Program-made: the position numbers and the translations under genes
The notes under the pieces: model-generated
Database searches by the model: none
What the model was told of the DNA's origin: nothing
The model's input: only the letters and a program-made list of their open reading frames with translations
In this document: one piece after another, positions 24,640-35,790 of the stretch
Position numbering within the stretch: position 1 is the first letter of the stretch
Layout: every line of letters starts with the position of its first letter
NCBI GenBank assembly: GCA_964017235.1
Contig: OZ024928.1
Coordinates: 152,048,881 to 152,112,880, forward strand
Source: Sabellastarte sp. h YS-2021
Lineage: Eukaryota > Annelida > Polychaeta > Sabellida > Sabellidae
Reading direction: 5' to 3'
Length of the DNA: 64,000 nt

Positions 24640-24942
24640 TGCTTGCTGAGTTTTTCACTTTTTAAAATGAAACTGGTGAAACATATTGAAGTAGACAAAA
24701 TGGACACTTTAAGTGAGCTTTAAGTCCCAATATTAATGAAATTATATCCTTATGTAGTAAAACTAGGGGATTTTTAACCCTCAACTAGCCCAGTTTTATT
24801 CAACTTGCCTCAGTTAATTTTGGCACAGCTCCTACAGTTATGAACTCATTTCAGTTGATAATCACATACTTAAAATTCTCAATTCTTTTTGTATTTGAGT
24901 ACCCCTTTTATATAGATTGTTTGTTTACCATTTATGCTCAAC
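24640..24942 (+). repeat. Direct duplication, copy 2
   Basis: Uninterrupted partner of 22400-22440 plus 23902-24157. It is followed by CAACCCACATCCCCCACCC, which also follows the LINE at 24601, so the repeat unit includes that C-rich stretch. Confidence 0.85.
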
Positions 24943-25059
24943 CCACATCCCCCACCCACCTCTGGGACCTCCAGCTATATTGAGTGACACTAAATAAACA
25001 AAGGTATTTAATGATATCAGATGAGAAACAAAGAACTCAATGGGGTTGCAGATCTTGTG

Positions 25060-25115
25060 TAATAGTGAGAGAGGTGTGGAGAAGGGGAGAGGGGTGGGGG
25101 TGGGAGGTGGTGGGC
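25060..25115 (+). repeat. Purine-rich G tract
   Basis: Almost pure A/G strand with GGGGAGAGGGG and GGTGGGGGTGGG blocks. It could form triplex or G-quadruplex structure; no gene nearby. Confidence 0.7.
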
Positions 25116-25274
25116 TTCATTACATATAACACAAAGGGGAGTCAGAACTGAGATTGTGTCACATATTTAGGTTGCATATATATGGACCACATATATAGGT
25201 ATAGAGGAAATGAATAACTGAAAACAATTTGCAAATTCTAAAAATAATATAATAAAATAATAATATAAATAATT

Positions 25275-25520
25275 TTTTTTTAAATAATATTTTATTTGTG
25301 AACAAATATAGAAACAGATATGCGCTTTTGGGATTATGAATTTTAGAATGGACATTGAATCATCAATCATTTAAATACTTTGAAGGAAGATTGAAAAGTA
25401 TGATGAGTTGAGTTAAAAATAATATTTTATTTGTCAACAAATATAGAAACAGATATGCTCTTTTGGGATTATTATTTTAGAATGGACATTCAATCATCAA
25501 TCATTTAAATACTTTGAAAA
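25275..25520 (+). repeat. Two-copy tandem duplication, about 140 bp unit
   Basis: TAATATTTTATTTGT, ACAAATATAGAAACAGATAT, TTTTGGGATTAT and CAATCATCAATCATTTAAAT occur twice, about 140 bp apart. Non-coding; lies in the 3' part of family G. Confidence 0.85.
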
Positions 25521-26333
25521 TAGGTTTAGAGTTATCATTGCAGGAAGATTGAAAATATAATTTGAGTTATGTATTCGGCGTCTGGGGATACACCATCTTC
25601 CTTGGAAGATATAAACAGAGTAGATTGATGTGCTGAAGTTCATATAATAATGGGTAATTATGTTTTTAAAAATTCCCGATCAAAACCTGTGGCGTGAGTG
25701 ATGACCTGTCTGGGGATATGTTGGCGCCGAGTTGGCCCAATCTAGTTATCTCTAAAAGTATTGCAGATAGCCAATTTTTCTCAAATAACTCATTCACCTA
25801 CTTTTGGGAGAGCTTTCACATGGTGAAGTTTCAGCCCCATAGCTAATTACTCACCTGCTCAAAATGAGTAAATGCTAATTATCTCTAAAAGTATTGCAGA
25901 TAGCCAATTTTTCTCAAATAACTCATTCATCTACTATTGGGAGAGCCATCACTTGGTGAAGTTTCAGACCCGTAGCTAATTATTCACCTACTCAAAATGA
26001 GTAAATGCTAATTATCCCTAGAAGTATTGCAGATAGCCTTCACATGGTGAAGTTCCAGACCCGTAGGTAATTACTCACCTACTCAAAATGAGTAAATGCG
26101 AATTATCTCTAAAAGTATTGCAGATAGCCAATTTTTCTCAAATAAGTCATTCACCTACTTTTGGGACAGCTTTCACTTGGTGAAGTTTCAGACCTGTAGC
26201 TAATTACTCACCTACTCAAAATAAGTAAATCCCTATTATCACTAAAAGTATTGCAGATAGCCAGTATTTCTCAAATAACTCATTCACCTACATTTTGGAG
26301 AAGTTTCACATGCTTAAGTTTTTTTATGAATTT

Positions 26334-28544
26334 TTATGTCCACCCCCCTGGGGGGTGGATATATTATTTTTGCTTTTTTCGCCGTCCGATGTCCGGCGTC
26401 CGATGTCCGGCGTCACGCATGGTTTCCGCTCATTTAAAGGAAAAGTATTAGAGCTATTGTCACCAAATTTGGTATGCAGTCTTATTGGGTCAGTAGCTTG
26501 CTTGGGATTGCTTTTGGCTGTTGTATCTCTTTTGCTTACTGAGTAATACTTAAGTACAGCTATTTTCAGTACCCATTGGTTTCCGTGCATTTAAGCCAAG
26601 ATAATTAAAGATATTTTACTACAATTTTGAATACAAGATTGTTATGTCCATAGCTCGCTTGGTATTGCATTTGGGACTGATAGCTTTGTCAGTACATGAG
26701 TAATAGCCATTTAGGTACTTCATTGTGTATTTTCAGTACTACTTTTGAGTAATTTGCTAATATCTCAGAAACCGTAAGAGATAGAGCGATTTTGACAGAA
26801 TTTTTGACTCACAGGGTAGTAGAAGAGTATTCTGTACAAAATTGAAAATTTTCAATTTTCGCCACTTTTGGCGGCCATCTTGAATTTTTGCGAAAAACGA
26901 AAAAATCTTAATATCTCAGAAACCGTAAGAGATAGAGCGATTTGGACAGAATTTTTGAGTCACAGGGTATCTAAGGAATGTACTCTTTGCAATTTTCCAA
27001 AAATTTTCCCCTCCCCAAAAATGGCGGCCATTTTGAATTTTAGAATTTTTGCCAAAAATGGCAAAACACAAATTTGCTTCTATCTCCTTAACCGTGCGAG
27101 ATAGAGCGATTTCGTCGAAATTTTCGACCCACAGGGTATCTAAGGAATGTAATCTTTACAATTTTCAAAAAATTTTCCCCTCCCCAAAAATGGCGGCTAT
27201 TTTGAATTTTCGAATTTTTGCCAAAAATGGCAAAACACAAATTTGCTTCTATCTCCTTAACCGTGCGAGATAGAGCGATTTCGTCGAAATTTTCGACCCA
27301 CAGGGTATCTAATGAATGCAATTTTTTGCAATTTTCCAAAAATTTTCCCCTCCCCAAAAATGGCGGCTATTTTGAATTTTCGAATTTTTGCCAAAAATGG
27401 CAAAACACAAATTTGCTTCTATCTCCTTAACCGTGCGAGATAGAGCGATTTCGTCGAAATTTTCGACCCACAGGGTATCTAATGAATGCAATTTTTTGCA
27501 ATTTTCCAAAAATTTTCCCCTCCCCAAAAATGGCGGCCATTTTGAATTTTCGAATTTTTGCCAAAAATGGCAAAACACAAATTTGCTTCTATCTCCTTAA
27601 CCGTACGAGATAGAGCGATTTCGTCGAAATTTTCGACCCACAGGGTATCTAAGGAATGTAATCTTTACAATTTTCAAAAAATTTTCCCCTCCCCAAAGAT
27701 GGCGGCCATTTTGAATTTTAGAATTTTTGCCAAAAATGGAAAAACACAAATTTGCTTCTATCTCCTTAACCGTGCGAGATAGAGCGATTTCGTCAAAAAT
27801 TTCGACCCACAGGGTATCTGAGCATTGTACTCTTGTTAATTTTTAAAAAATTTTCCCCTCCCCAAAAATGGCGGCCATTTTGAATTTTAGAATTTTTGCC
27901 AAAAATGGCAAAACACAAATTTGCTTCTATCTCCTTAACTGTGTGAGATAGAGCGATTTCGTCGAAATTTTCAACCCACAGGGTATCTAAGGAGTGTACT
28001 CTTCGCAATTTTCAAAAAATTTTCCCCTTCCCGAAAATGGCGGCCATTTTGAATTTTCGAATTTTTGCCAAAAATGGCAAAACACAAATTTGCTTCTATC
28101 TCCTTAACCGTGCGAGATAGAGCGATTTCGTCGAAATTTTCGACCCAAGGGGTATCTAAGAAATGTACTCTTTGCAATTTTCCAAAAATTTTCCCCTCCC
28201 CACATATGGCGGCCATTTTGAATTTTCGAATTTTTGCCAAAAATGGAAAAACACAAACTGGCCTTAACCGTGCAAAATAGAGTTATTTTGTTGAAATTTT
28301 CGACCCATAGGCTATCTAAGAAATGTACTCTTGCCAATTTTAAAAAAATTTTCCTTTTCCCAAAAATGGCGGCCATTTTGAATTTTCGAATTTTTGCCAA
28401 AAATAGATAAACAGGAATTTGCTTCTATCTTCTTAGCAAAAGGTTGATAGGGTGGACATTACACATGATAATGTGTGTTCTTCTATGCTATCCTGTTTCT
28501 ATTCATATGTCGCAGCTACAAGCAACAGGGCGTCCTATTTCTAG
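26334..28544 (+). mobile_element. Family B element, copy B1
   Basis: TTATGTCCACCCCCCTGGGG palindrome, TTATTTTTGC, the CpG-rich (GTCCGATGTCCGGC)n block and a 430-bp head nearly identical to 41753-42190. Then about ten 169-bp monomers with ATGGCGGCCATTTTGAAT. The right end has GGGTGGACATTAC, hairpin ACACAT/ATGTGT, GCGTCCTATTT and CTAG at 28541-28544 before T. It is inserted in the family F fragment. Confidence 0.85.
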
Positions 28545-29255
28545 TTAAAATAAATTTTAATACATTAAAATTAATTAAATCATGCACTAAATCAATTATA
28601 ACTTGAAAAGTACTGCATTTAGAGCACTTTGTGCAAATATGTTATGCAGCTACTTTTGGGTCAGCTATAACATAGTAAAATTTCAGACCTGTAGCTCATG
28701 GCATAGCTGAATAATAACTACTTTTAGGTTATCACTGTTGGGTAAATCGCTTATAACTTGAAAACTTTTGCATTTACATTATTTAGTTTCAGTATGTTAT
28801 TCACCTATTTTGAGGCAGCTATAACATAGTAAAATTCCAGACCTGTGGCTCATTGCATAGCGGAGTAATAGCTACTTTGAAGTTCTTACTCAACACTAAA
28901 TCATTTATAACTTGAAAAGTATTACATTTAGAGCATTTTGTTAAAATATGTCATTCACCTACTTTTTCCATAGCAACAACATGGTGAGTAACTTGGGTGT
29001 CTATCTGAATAGCTAAGTGAGTAATAGCTACTTTTGGGCTTTTCACTAACTTCCATCATGAGTAAAATCACTTGTAACTTGAAAACTATTGCATTTAGAG
29101 AATTTTGTGCAAATATGTTATTCACCTACTTTTGGGTCAGCTATAACATACTAAAATTTCAGACCTCTAGCTCGTGCCATAGCTGAGTAATAGCTACTTT
29201 TGCCTTTGCCGGTGGATACATTTTGCATCTGGCCACAGATGCATCCTTGGTCTAG
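28545..29255 (+). mobile_element. Family F element, 5'-truncated, 3' part
   Basis: About four 155-bp units related to those at 59.7-63.9 kb (AACTTGAAAA, TTTAGAG, CTACTTTTGGGTCAGCTAT). The right end has GGTGGATACATTTTGCATCT, hairpin GGATGCATCTG/CAGATGCATCC (read on opposite arms) and CTAG at 29252-29255, then host TCTCTAAAAG. A small 5' piece (26313-26333) lies before the nested B1. No left palindrome was found. Confidence 0.65.
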
Positions 29256-31164
29256 TCTCTAAAAGTATTACAGGTGGGCAATTTCTTCTAAATAAGTCAT
29301 TCACCTACTTTTGGGTGATCTACCACATAGTGAAGTTGCAGAACTGTAGCTCTTTAGATGGCAGAGTAATAGCCACTAAAATAAGTAAATGTCTTGTATC
29401 TCTAAAAGTAGTACAGATAGGCTATTTCTTCTAAAGACGTGCTTCCCTACTTTGAGTTGATCTGCATAATGAAGTGGCAGAACTGTAGCTCTTTGGATGG
29501 CAAAGTAATAGCTACTAAAATGAGTAAATGCCTTTTGTCTTTAAAAGTATTGCAATCAAACATTAAACTTGTCACTTCTACATGTGCCTCCATCTCGCAG
29601 GAAAATTTATATTCCACTATCTTTAGGACATCTAATTTATACGGCGGGAGATAAATGCATGCGTCAGAATGCTTGTTTTAAGCATTTTAAAGGAAAAGTA
29701 TTTCACCTATGTTCACAAAATTTGGGGTGGGGGATTATTGGATCAGTAGCTTGCTGGGGATTGCTTTTGGTGATAATACCTTTATAGCTAACTGAGTAAT
29801 AGCTACTGTGCTATATAGCTATTATGCTATTTTGAGTTGACTTTTTCTGGACATTTTAATAAAACAATGTTTTCTATCTTCACAAAAATTTATTTGAAGG
29901 ATAATTGGGTCAGTAGTTTGGCCAGGATAGCTTTTCGTCGATGATAGGTTTGTAGCTATCTGAGTAATAGCTGCTTTGCTACTTTGAGCCTTCTCTGACT
30001 TGCATTTGTTTTCACTCTTTTAAAGGAAACATATTTAACTCATCTTTTTAAAATTTCGTGTGAAGGTTTATAGCATCAATTGCTTGCTTGGTATTGTTGT
30101 TGGTGGTAATAGCTTTAACCACCTCAGTAATAGCTACAGAGCAAAAAACGTAAATATGTCTATCTCCTAAACTGTGTGAGATAGATCGATTTTGGCGAAA
30201 TTTTCGACCCACAGGGTATCTAAGCAATGTACTCTTGGCAATTTTCAAAACATTTTACTCTCCCCAAAAAATGGCGGCCATTTTGAATTTTCGAATTTTG
30301 GCCAAAACTGCAAAAACGCAAATTTGCTTTTATCTTCTTAACCATGCGAGTTATAGCGATTTCGTCGAAATTTTCAATCCACAGGGTGTCTAAGCAATGT
30401 ACTCTTGGCAATTTTCAAAAGAATTTCTTCCCCCAAAATGGCGCCCATTTTGAATTTTTTGAATTTTTGCCAAGAATGGAAAAACACAAATTTGCTTCTA
30501 TCTCCTTAACCGTGTGAGATAGAGCAATTTCGTCGAAATTTTCGACCCACATGGTATCTAAGAAATGTACTATTGGCAATTTTCAAAAAAAATTTCCTCT
30601 CCCCAAATATGGCGGCCATTTTGAATTTTGGAATTTTTGCCAAAAATGGAAAAACACAAATTTGCTTCTATCTACTTAACTGTGCAAGATAGAGCGATTT
30701 CATCGAAATTTTCGATCCACAGGGTACCTTATGCCCCTGTTCCACCAAAAGATTAAGCCCCGATCCTGTCGGCGACCCTTAATCGTGCACAGTCGGTTGA
30801 AAAAAGACAAAAATGGGCGGGAATACTGGGTCGGTACTGAAGTCTGGGATTAAGAACAGATCGTCCCCAGGACGCCTCAGGCGGCCGCAGACAGTCCCCG
30901 ACTGGTCTGGGACTAAGAACCGACTAAGCCAGTTTTCGGGTCGGTTTCAACCACGATCCTGTCGGACACAAACCGACTGGGTCCCAGGACGCCTCAGGCC
31001 TCCTGGGACTAAGAGCCGACTAACACACGATTAACTACCGGCGTCCTCAGGCCTCCCCAGACCACGATCCCCGATTATTGTTTTGCAAAGTTGCTGGATT
31101 TTCTGGGTATATATATATAAAATTTGTGATCTAATCATCATTGCTTTTCTAGGAACACACCAGG

Positions 31165-32458
31165 ATGCCACCTTTTAATGGAAGACAGATTCAACAACAA
31201 CTTAGAGCTTTTTTGGTTTTTATTCAGTTACAAATAATCATGTATTTCCATTTTTTACGTCAAGCACAGCAACCACCACCACCACCAGCACCACCAGCAC
31301 CCATACAGAGACCTAGAAGAAGGCACAACATGTGGGTCAGGCCATGGCTACTGCAGAGAGAGGAGAGGGGGGCCTACCACAACATTATGGCTGATCTGTA
31401 TGCCACAGACATTCCAGGATTCACCAACTACATGAGGATGACCCCAGAATTCTTTGAAATGATGAAGACCAGACTGGAACCACGTCTAGCCAGGCAGGCC
31501 ACCAACTACAGAGCTCCTATCAGTGTTGGGGAGAAGTTAGCCCTCACCATCAGATATCTGGCCACTGGAGAGTCATACACATCATTATCCTGTCAGTTCA
31601 GGGTTGGCAGATCCACCATTTCCAAGTTTCTACCAGAGGTCTGCAGGGCCATCCAGGATGAGTTCACCAGAGAGTACCTCAAATGTCCTACTACTCCAGA
31701 TGAGTGGAAAGAACTGGAAAGGGAATTCAGGATCAGGTGGAATGTTCCACATGCCCTGGGAGCCCTTGATGGAAAGCATGTGGCCCTGAAGAAACCCAAG
31801 AACTCTGGAGCCCTCTACCACAACTACAAGGGGTTCTTTTCCATTGTCATGTTGGCCTTGGTAGATGGGCAGTACAAATTCAGATGGGTGGATGTGGGTA
31901 CAGAAGGGTCTTGCTCAGATGCCCAGATATTTAATGCCTCTCAGCTGAAGAGGAGGATTGAAGATGGCAGGATAGGCTTCCCTGACCCAGCTCCTATAAC
32001 ACATCATTTTGGCAGATGATGCCTTTGCCCTGAAGACCTGGCTCATGAAACCCTATGGCAGAAGGCTGTTAACAAGGGAGGAAAGGATTGCCAACTACAG
32101 AATATCAAGGGGCAGGAGAGTTGTGGAGAACGCTTTTGGCATCCTTGTGTCAAGATTTAGAGTCATGAGGACCACCATTGAACTACCCCCAGAAACAGTT
32201 AGAGAAGTGGTCATGACCTGTGTGGTTCTGCACAATATACTCAGAAGCCAGTATCAAGGTCAACCTGCTGGTCAGCAGCCTGGGGGGGATGATGATGATG
32301 ATGATGATGATGTGCCTGGTGATTGTGGATTGATTGGTGGTGCTGCTGGTGGTGGCCAAGACAGAAACCCTGCTAGAGAGGCCAAAAGACAGAGGGATTA
32401 CCTGAAGGACTACTTCAATAATGAGGGAGCAGTGGCCTGGCAAGATGGCAGAATATAA
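31165..32458 (+). pseudogene. Harbinger transposase (DDE), one frameshift
   Basis: DDE superfamily nuclease that would cut and rejoin the element ends. The first frame (31165-about 32000) has a Pro-rich N-terminus, a helix-turn-helix-like region (SLSCQFRVGRSTISKFL), then ALDGKHV with catalytic Asp about residue 202, NYKGFFSIV, and GSCSDAQIF with Asp about residue 252. The second frame (from about 32009) has DDAF, then VVENAFGIL with the catalytic Glu at 32126-32128, and an acidic run of eight Asp near the C-terminus. The frame changes by one base near 31995-32010 (+1 shift); otherwise the reading is complete. An error in the assembly could also explain the shift. A start at 31165 follows TCTAGGAACACACCAGG. 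Confidence 0.9.
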
Positions 32459-32550
32459 GTCCTGTTGCAGTAAACAGTCCTTTTCAGGACTAACTATAAC
32501 AGTCCTTTTCAGGACTACCAAATATTCCAAAAACAATTAATCAGCTATGT

Positions 32551-32945
32551 GGACAAACAGACAAATCCCATGCCAAGCATAACTTGTTGAGACGGACAAA
32601 CAGACAAACCCCATGCCAAACATAACTTGTTGAGATGGACAAACAGACAAACCCCATGCCAAACATAACTTGTTGAGACGGACAAACAGACAAACCCCAT
32701 GCCAAACATAACTTGTTGAGACGGACAAACAGACAAACCCCATGCCAAACATAACTTGTTGAGACGGACAAACAGACAAACCCCATGCCAAACATAACTT
32801 GTTGAGACGGACAAACAGACAAACCCCATGCCAAACATAACTTGTTGAGACGGACAAACAGACAAACCCCATGCCAAACATAACTTGTTCAGACGGACAA
32901 ACAGACAAACCCCATGCCAAACATAACTTGTTCAGACAGACAAAC
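32551..32945. repeat. 43-bp minisatellite, about 9 copies
   Basis: Unit GACGGACAAACAGACAAACC followed by CCATGCCAAACATAACTTGT and TGA; measured spacing is 43 bp. Units are nearly identical. Because 43 is not a multiple of 3 and units lack minus-strand stops, long frames appear in all three minus frames; these are artefacts. It lies between the stop of the transposase and the MADF gene. Confidence 0.95.
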
Positions 32946-33209
32946 AGACACACACAACTTACTCACCCAACAAACAGACAAACCCACTGTTAAACAAAAG
33001 CGAAACACAAAGTCACACATAATATCCTAAATTGAATAATTATTTTATATATTTTCAAATCCACATCATAATTTAAACATTTTTCTTTTTTCATGGCTGG
33101 GAAACTTATTTGTAGCAGAATTTTTTTTATAGAAATATTCAATTTTAAATATTAATTTCTAATCACAAAAATTTGGAAAATATAACCATGGAACTAGTTT
33201 TGCTTTCAA

Positions 33210-33420
33210 TAATGGGGGATTGTGTTTGCTAAATAGTTTGTCAGTTCGTTGGCATGGGTTCTATTTACTTTTGGGTTTGGGTGTTTGTTGGTTGGTGGTT
33301 ACTGGGGTTGGGTTTATTTTTGGTAGTTGGGTGTTAGGTTTGGTACTGGGTTTGTTATTTGGGGGTTATGTTTGGTGTTGGGTTTGTCTGTTTGTGGGTT
33401 GGTAAGTATGTGATAATGCC
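33210..33420 (+). repeat. G/T-rich strand-asymmetric stretch
   Basis: About 200 bp nearly free of C and A, with GGTTGG, GGGTTGGG, TTGGG and GGGGGTT blocks at short spacing, compatible with G-quadruplex folding on the + strand. Inside Harbinger, downstream of both convergent genes. No coding support. Confidence 0.6.
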
Positions 33421-33771
33421 TTTTAAATCTAGGGAAGGTGTAAGTGTTGGACTTTTCTATTAAAGATTTTAAACTATCCCATGGATTTTAATCTAAAAAT
33501 GGGCTGATTAATGGCCATATTGGGAGTTACTTTTTATTTTTTTTTTATGTGGCCTTTTTTGTTATGTGTGGTACCATGGGTTATTTGTTTCATGTTTGGG
33601 GTGGTGTAGGTGTTGGACTTGAACTTTTTTTTTCTTGTGATAAGTATTTGTACTGAACTTTTTTGTTTTGGGAGGGGAATTGGAAGAACACGTAGCTGAA
33701 TAATTGTTTTTGGAAGATTTGGTGGCCCTGAAAGGGGCCTGGCAGGTCAAAGACCCGCCCTGACTGGATGG

Positions 33772-34989
33772 CTACTGAGGAGGCTGCTGCTGCTGTTGAG
33801 GTGGTGCTGAAGTGGTGATAGTAAAGAGCTGCTGCTGCGGTTGTTGCTGCTGCTGCTGAGGCTGCTCGACGATCTGTGTTGATGTCAGATCTGGTAGCTG
33901 GCTTAAGATTCCACTCAGATTGTGTCTGCTCCCTTCGTCCTGTACAGTTAGGACAGATGTAGGGTTGCTGAAGCCAATGGGGCTTGGTGTATAGTACACA
34001 AAACTGCTGCTAGCTGCTGCTTGAGTGGAACTTGACGCCTGTGGAGTGGTTGTTGGCAGTAGGCCGACCCTCTGGGACTCCGTGGTAACAGTGGCTGATC
34101 TTCTGGGCAATGGCTGACGTCTGCGGTTACTCTTAATATTTTCGATATCTCTGAATATCTTGCCCTTTAATTCTTCAAATTCTTCTTGAGTCATCTTTTC
34201 GGCCTCTGATGCCACGTAGTCAAAGAAGGGCTGCCTGTCTGACTTCTGATGCAGAAAACCTGAGATAAGTGTCCTCATCTGCTCAAAGTGTTCGAGAATC
34301 TTGGAGTCTGTAGTTGAAACGGGTGTTGATGTAATGATGGACTGACTCCTCTCCCTCAGGACACTGGACTCGAGGTGTTCTGTGTCAGTAGTTGACCCAC
34401 GTGATTCGTCCTGCTTGCTGGTATTTGGACTGGCCTCAAAACCTGAACTTCTATTGGCCCCCTTTCTTCTGATGTGGGTTTTAAGAAAACCCATCTGTTG
34501 GTAGACCCAGGACTGTCTCTTGGTCATCTCCCTCGGGGCTTGGCCAGATTGGAGCTTAGACAGCTTTCCATAACGGGTTCGCTGGGACTCAAACCACCTT
34601 CTCACATCAAAGGGCTGGAGCTTAAGTTCTGCAGATATTTCTGCCCAGAGAGCCTCTCTTCTGTTCCTGTCGTGGAAACGTGAATGTTCCTTGTCATACA
34701 GTTCAGGGTGCAGCTTGACGAATTCTACAATGGAAACTTTATCACTGTCTGTAAAAGTGGCACACACCCTGGCTCTCTTGGCTGAAGAATGGCACTCCGG
34801 ATCTTCCTCACACCTCTCTTCTTCTTCTGCCACAGCTTCCCCAATAGCTGGATCTTCCTGAATCTCCTCCTCCTCTCTCCTCTCACTTCCTTCTTCTGTA
34901 ATAACTTCACTCCTCTCCTCTACTTGACTTTCCTTCTCCCTCTCATCCATCTTTTTCCTTCCTCTCTTCCCTCCTTTCTCTTTTCTCAT
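33772..34989 (-). CDS. Harbinger accessory protein with MADF (Myb/SANT-like) domain
   Basis: Intact 405-codon frame. The N-terminus is basic (KEKGGKRGRKK, likely nuclear signal) then strongly acidic to about residue 65. Residues about 85-172 form a MADF/Myb-like DNA-binding domain: IVEFVKLHPELYD, then ALWAEISAEL, VRRWFESQRTRYGKL and SWVYQQMGFL. The rest is Ser/Thr-rich, with a C-terminal Gln/Pro-rich tract (about 375-405). In Harbinger elements a Myb/SANT-like partner carries the transposase to the nucleus and to the element ends. Convergent arrangement with the transposase fits this role. The intact frame beside a single-frameshift transposase suggests a young insertion. Confidence 0.88.
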   Translation of the reverse strand: MRKEKGGKRGRKKMDEREKESQVEERSEVITEEGSERREEEEIQEDPAIGEAVAEEEERCEEDPECHSSAKRARVCATFTDSDKVSIVEFVKLHPELYDKEHSRFHDRNRREALWAEISAELKLQPFDVRRWFESQRTRYGKLSKLQSGQAPREMTKRQSWVYQQMGFLKTHIRRKGANRSSGFEASPNTSKQDESRGSTTDTEHLESSVLRERSQSIITSTPVSTTDSKILEHFEQMRTLISGFLHQKSDRQPFFDYVASEAEKMTQEEFEELKGKIFRDIENIKSNRRRQPLPRRSATVTTESQRVGLLPTTTPQASSSTQAAASSSFVYYTPSPIGFSNPTSVLTVQDEGSRHNLSGILSQLPDLTSTQIVEQPQQQQQQPQQQLFTITTSAPPQQQQQPPQ

Positions 34990-35790
34990 GATCCAGTCGA
35001 CAAAATAATAAAAAAATAGTAAAATGTGTCTCCTAACTGTGAAATTTGCCTTAAGCTCAAGTATATAAAATGTAAAATAAAAATTGAAGACCCCTACAAA
35101 TCAGTGACACACGTCTCTCAGTAGCCAAACAGTCAGTAACAATGACAAAGTGTGCGCGGTCGCTTATATAGTCCCAGACCTGCTCATTGCCTCGTTTTAA
35201 TTTCCAACACGCGGAAAACAGTCGGTTCTTAATCGGTTGTTAGTCCCAGGCCGCCTGGGGCGTCCTCAGGACGCCGCAGACTGAAAATGCGTGGTCCCAG
35301 GCGTCCTGGGGAGGCCGGTTTGGATCGGTTAGGGTCGGTTACCCTTAGTCGGTTCTTAGTCCCAGACCTTGATTTTTGGGTCGCAGGACACCGCAGACGG
35401 TCTGAGGCTTCCGGGGACTAATGAAACCGACTCACTTTCAGACGCATGAAATTCATACGCATCATATTTGAGTCTGGGATTAAGAACCGGCCGCCTGGGA
35501 CTAAGCTACGGAGGTCTGGGACTAAGGGTCGCAGGACGCCTGGGACAACAACCGACTGTGTAAATTTGGGTCTGAGGAGGCCTGAGGACGCCTGGGACTG
35601 GACATTTTGTTGACGGCGGGAAATAGGAATCGGTTGTAGTCGTGTGAAATATCAAACATGTTTGATTTTTCACACGGCCTCAACCGACCACAACCGATCC
35701 TTACAGGAAGCCTGGGACTAAGCAAATATTTCAAACCGACCCCCCAAAACCCTTAATCGGGAGCCTTAGTCATGTGGTGGAACACCCACA

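Larger units (their letters stand above)
20008..25745 (+). mobile_element. Family G element, 5.7 kb, nested in family C
   Basis: 5' end TTATATCCCCAGAC, palindrome arm two GTCGGGGATATA, then a (CCG)n run at 20057-20079. The interior is an array of 351-bp units. At the right, GTCTGGGGATAT (25709-25720) is the perfect complement of the first arm. A hairpin TTGGCGCC/GGCCCAA follows, then CTAG at 25742-25745. Host rejoins as GCTAA|TTATCTCTAAAAG, identical to adjacent 133-bp units, with no duplication. It contains a SINE, a DNA transposon and a LINE fragment. Confidence 0.82.
15898..29675 (+). mobile_element. Family C element, 13.8 kb with nested insertions
   Basis: 5' end TTGTCTCCCGCCGGGC after A, paired with GCCCGGGAGGGAGA in a strong palindrome (15900-15932), then (GTGC/GTGT)n. 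Array one is 321-bp dimers (16100-18215); array two is 133-bp units (18216-20007, 25746-26312, 29256-29580). The right end has GGCGGGAGAT (29643) and CTTG at 29672-29675. The rejoined flanks, CTTTA|TTTTAAGCATTTT, match the neighbouring host unit at about 15550, so the empty site is exact without duplication. Confidence 0.78.
30732..35790 (+). mobile_element. PIF/Harbinger DNA transposon, 5.06 kb
   Basis: Terminal inverted repeats TGCCCCTGTTCCACCA at 30732-30747 and its inverse with TGGTGGAACACCCACA at 35775-35790 (four internal mismatches). The flank TA is present on both sides, and a TTA/TAA reading is less exact. Subterminal zones (30755-31070 and 35215-35770) hold many GGGACTAAGAACCGAC, CCTCAGG and GTCGGTT motifs in both orientations. 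It carries a transposase on + and a MADF protein on -, convergently arranged, with a 43-bp minisatellite between. It interrupts a 169-bp monomer of family B. Confidence 0.9.

Noticed and set aside
32537..32953. Minus-strand frames of 97-138 codons in the minisatellite
   Set aside because: All three minus frames are open with the same peptide text because of the 43-bp period.
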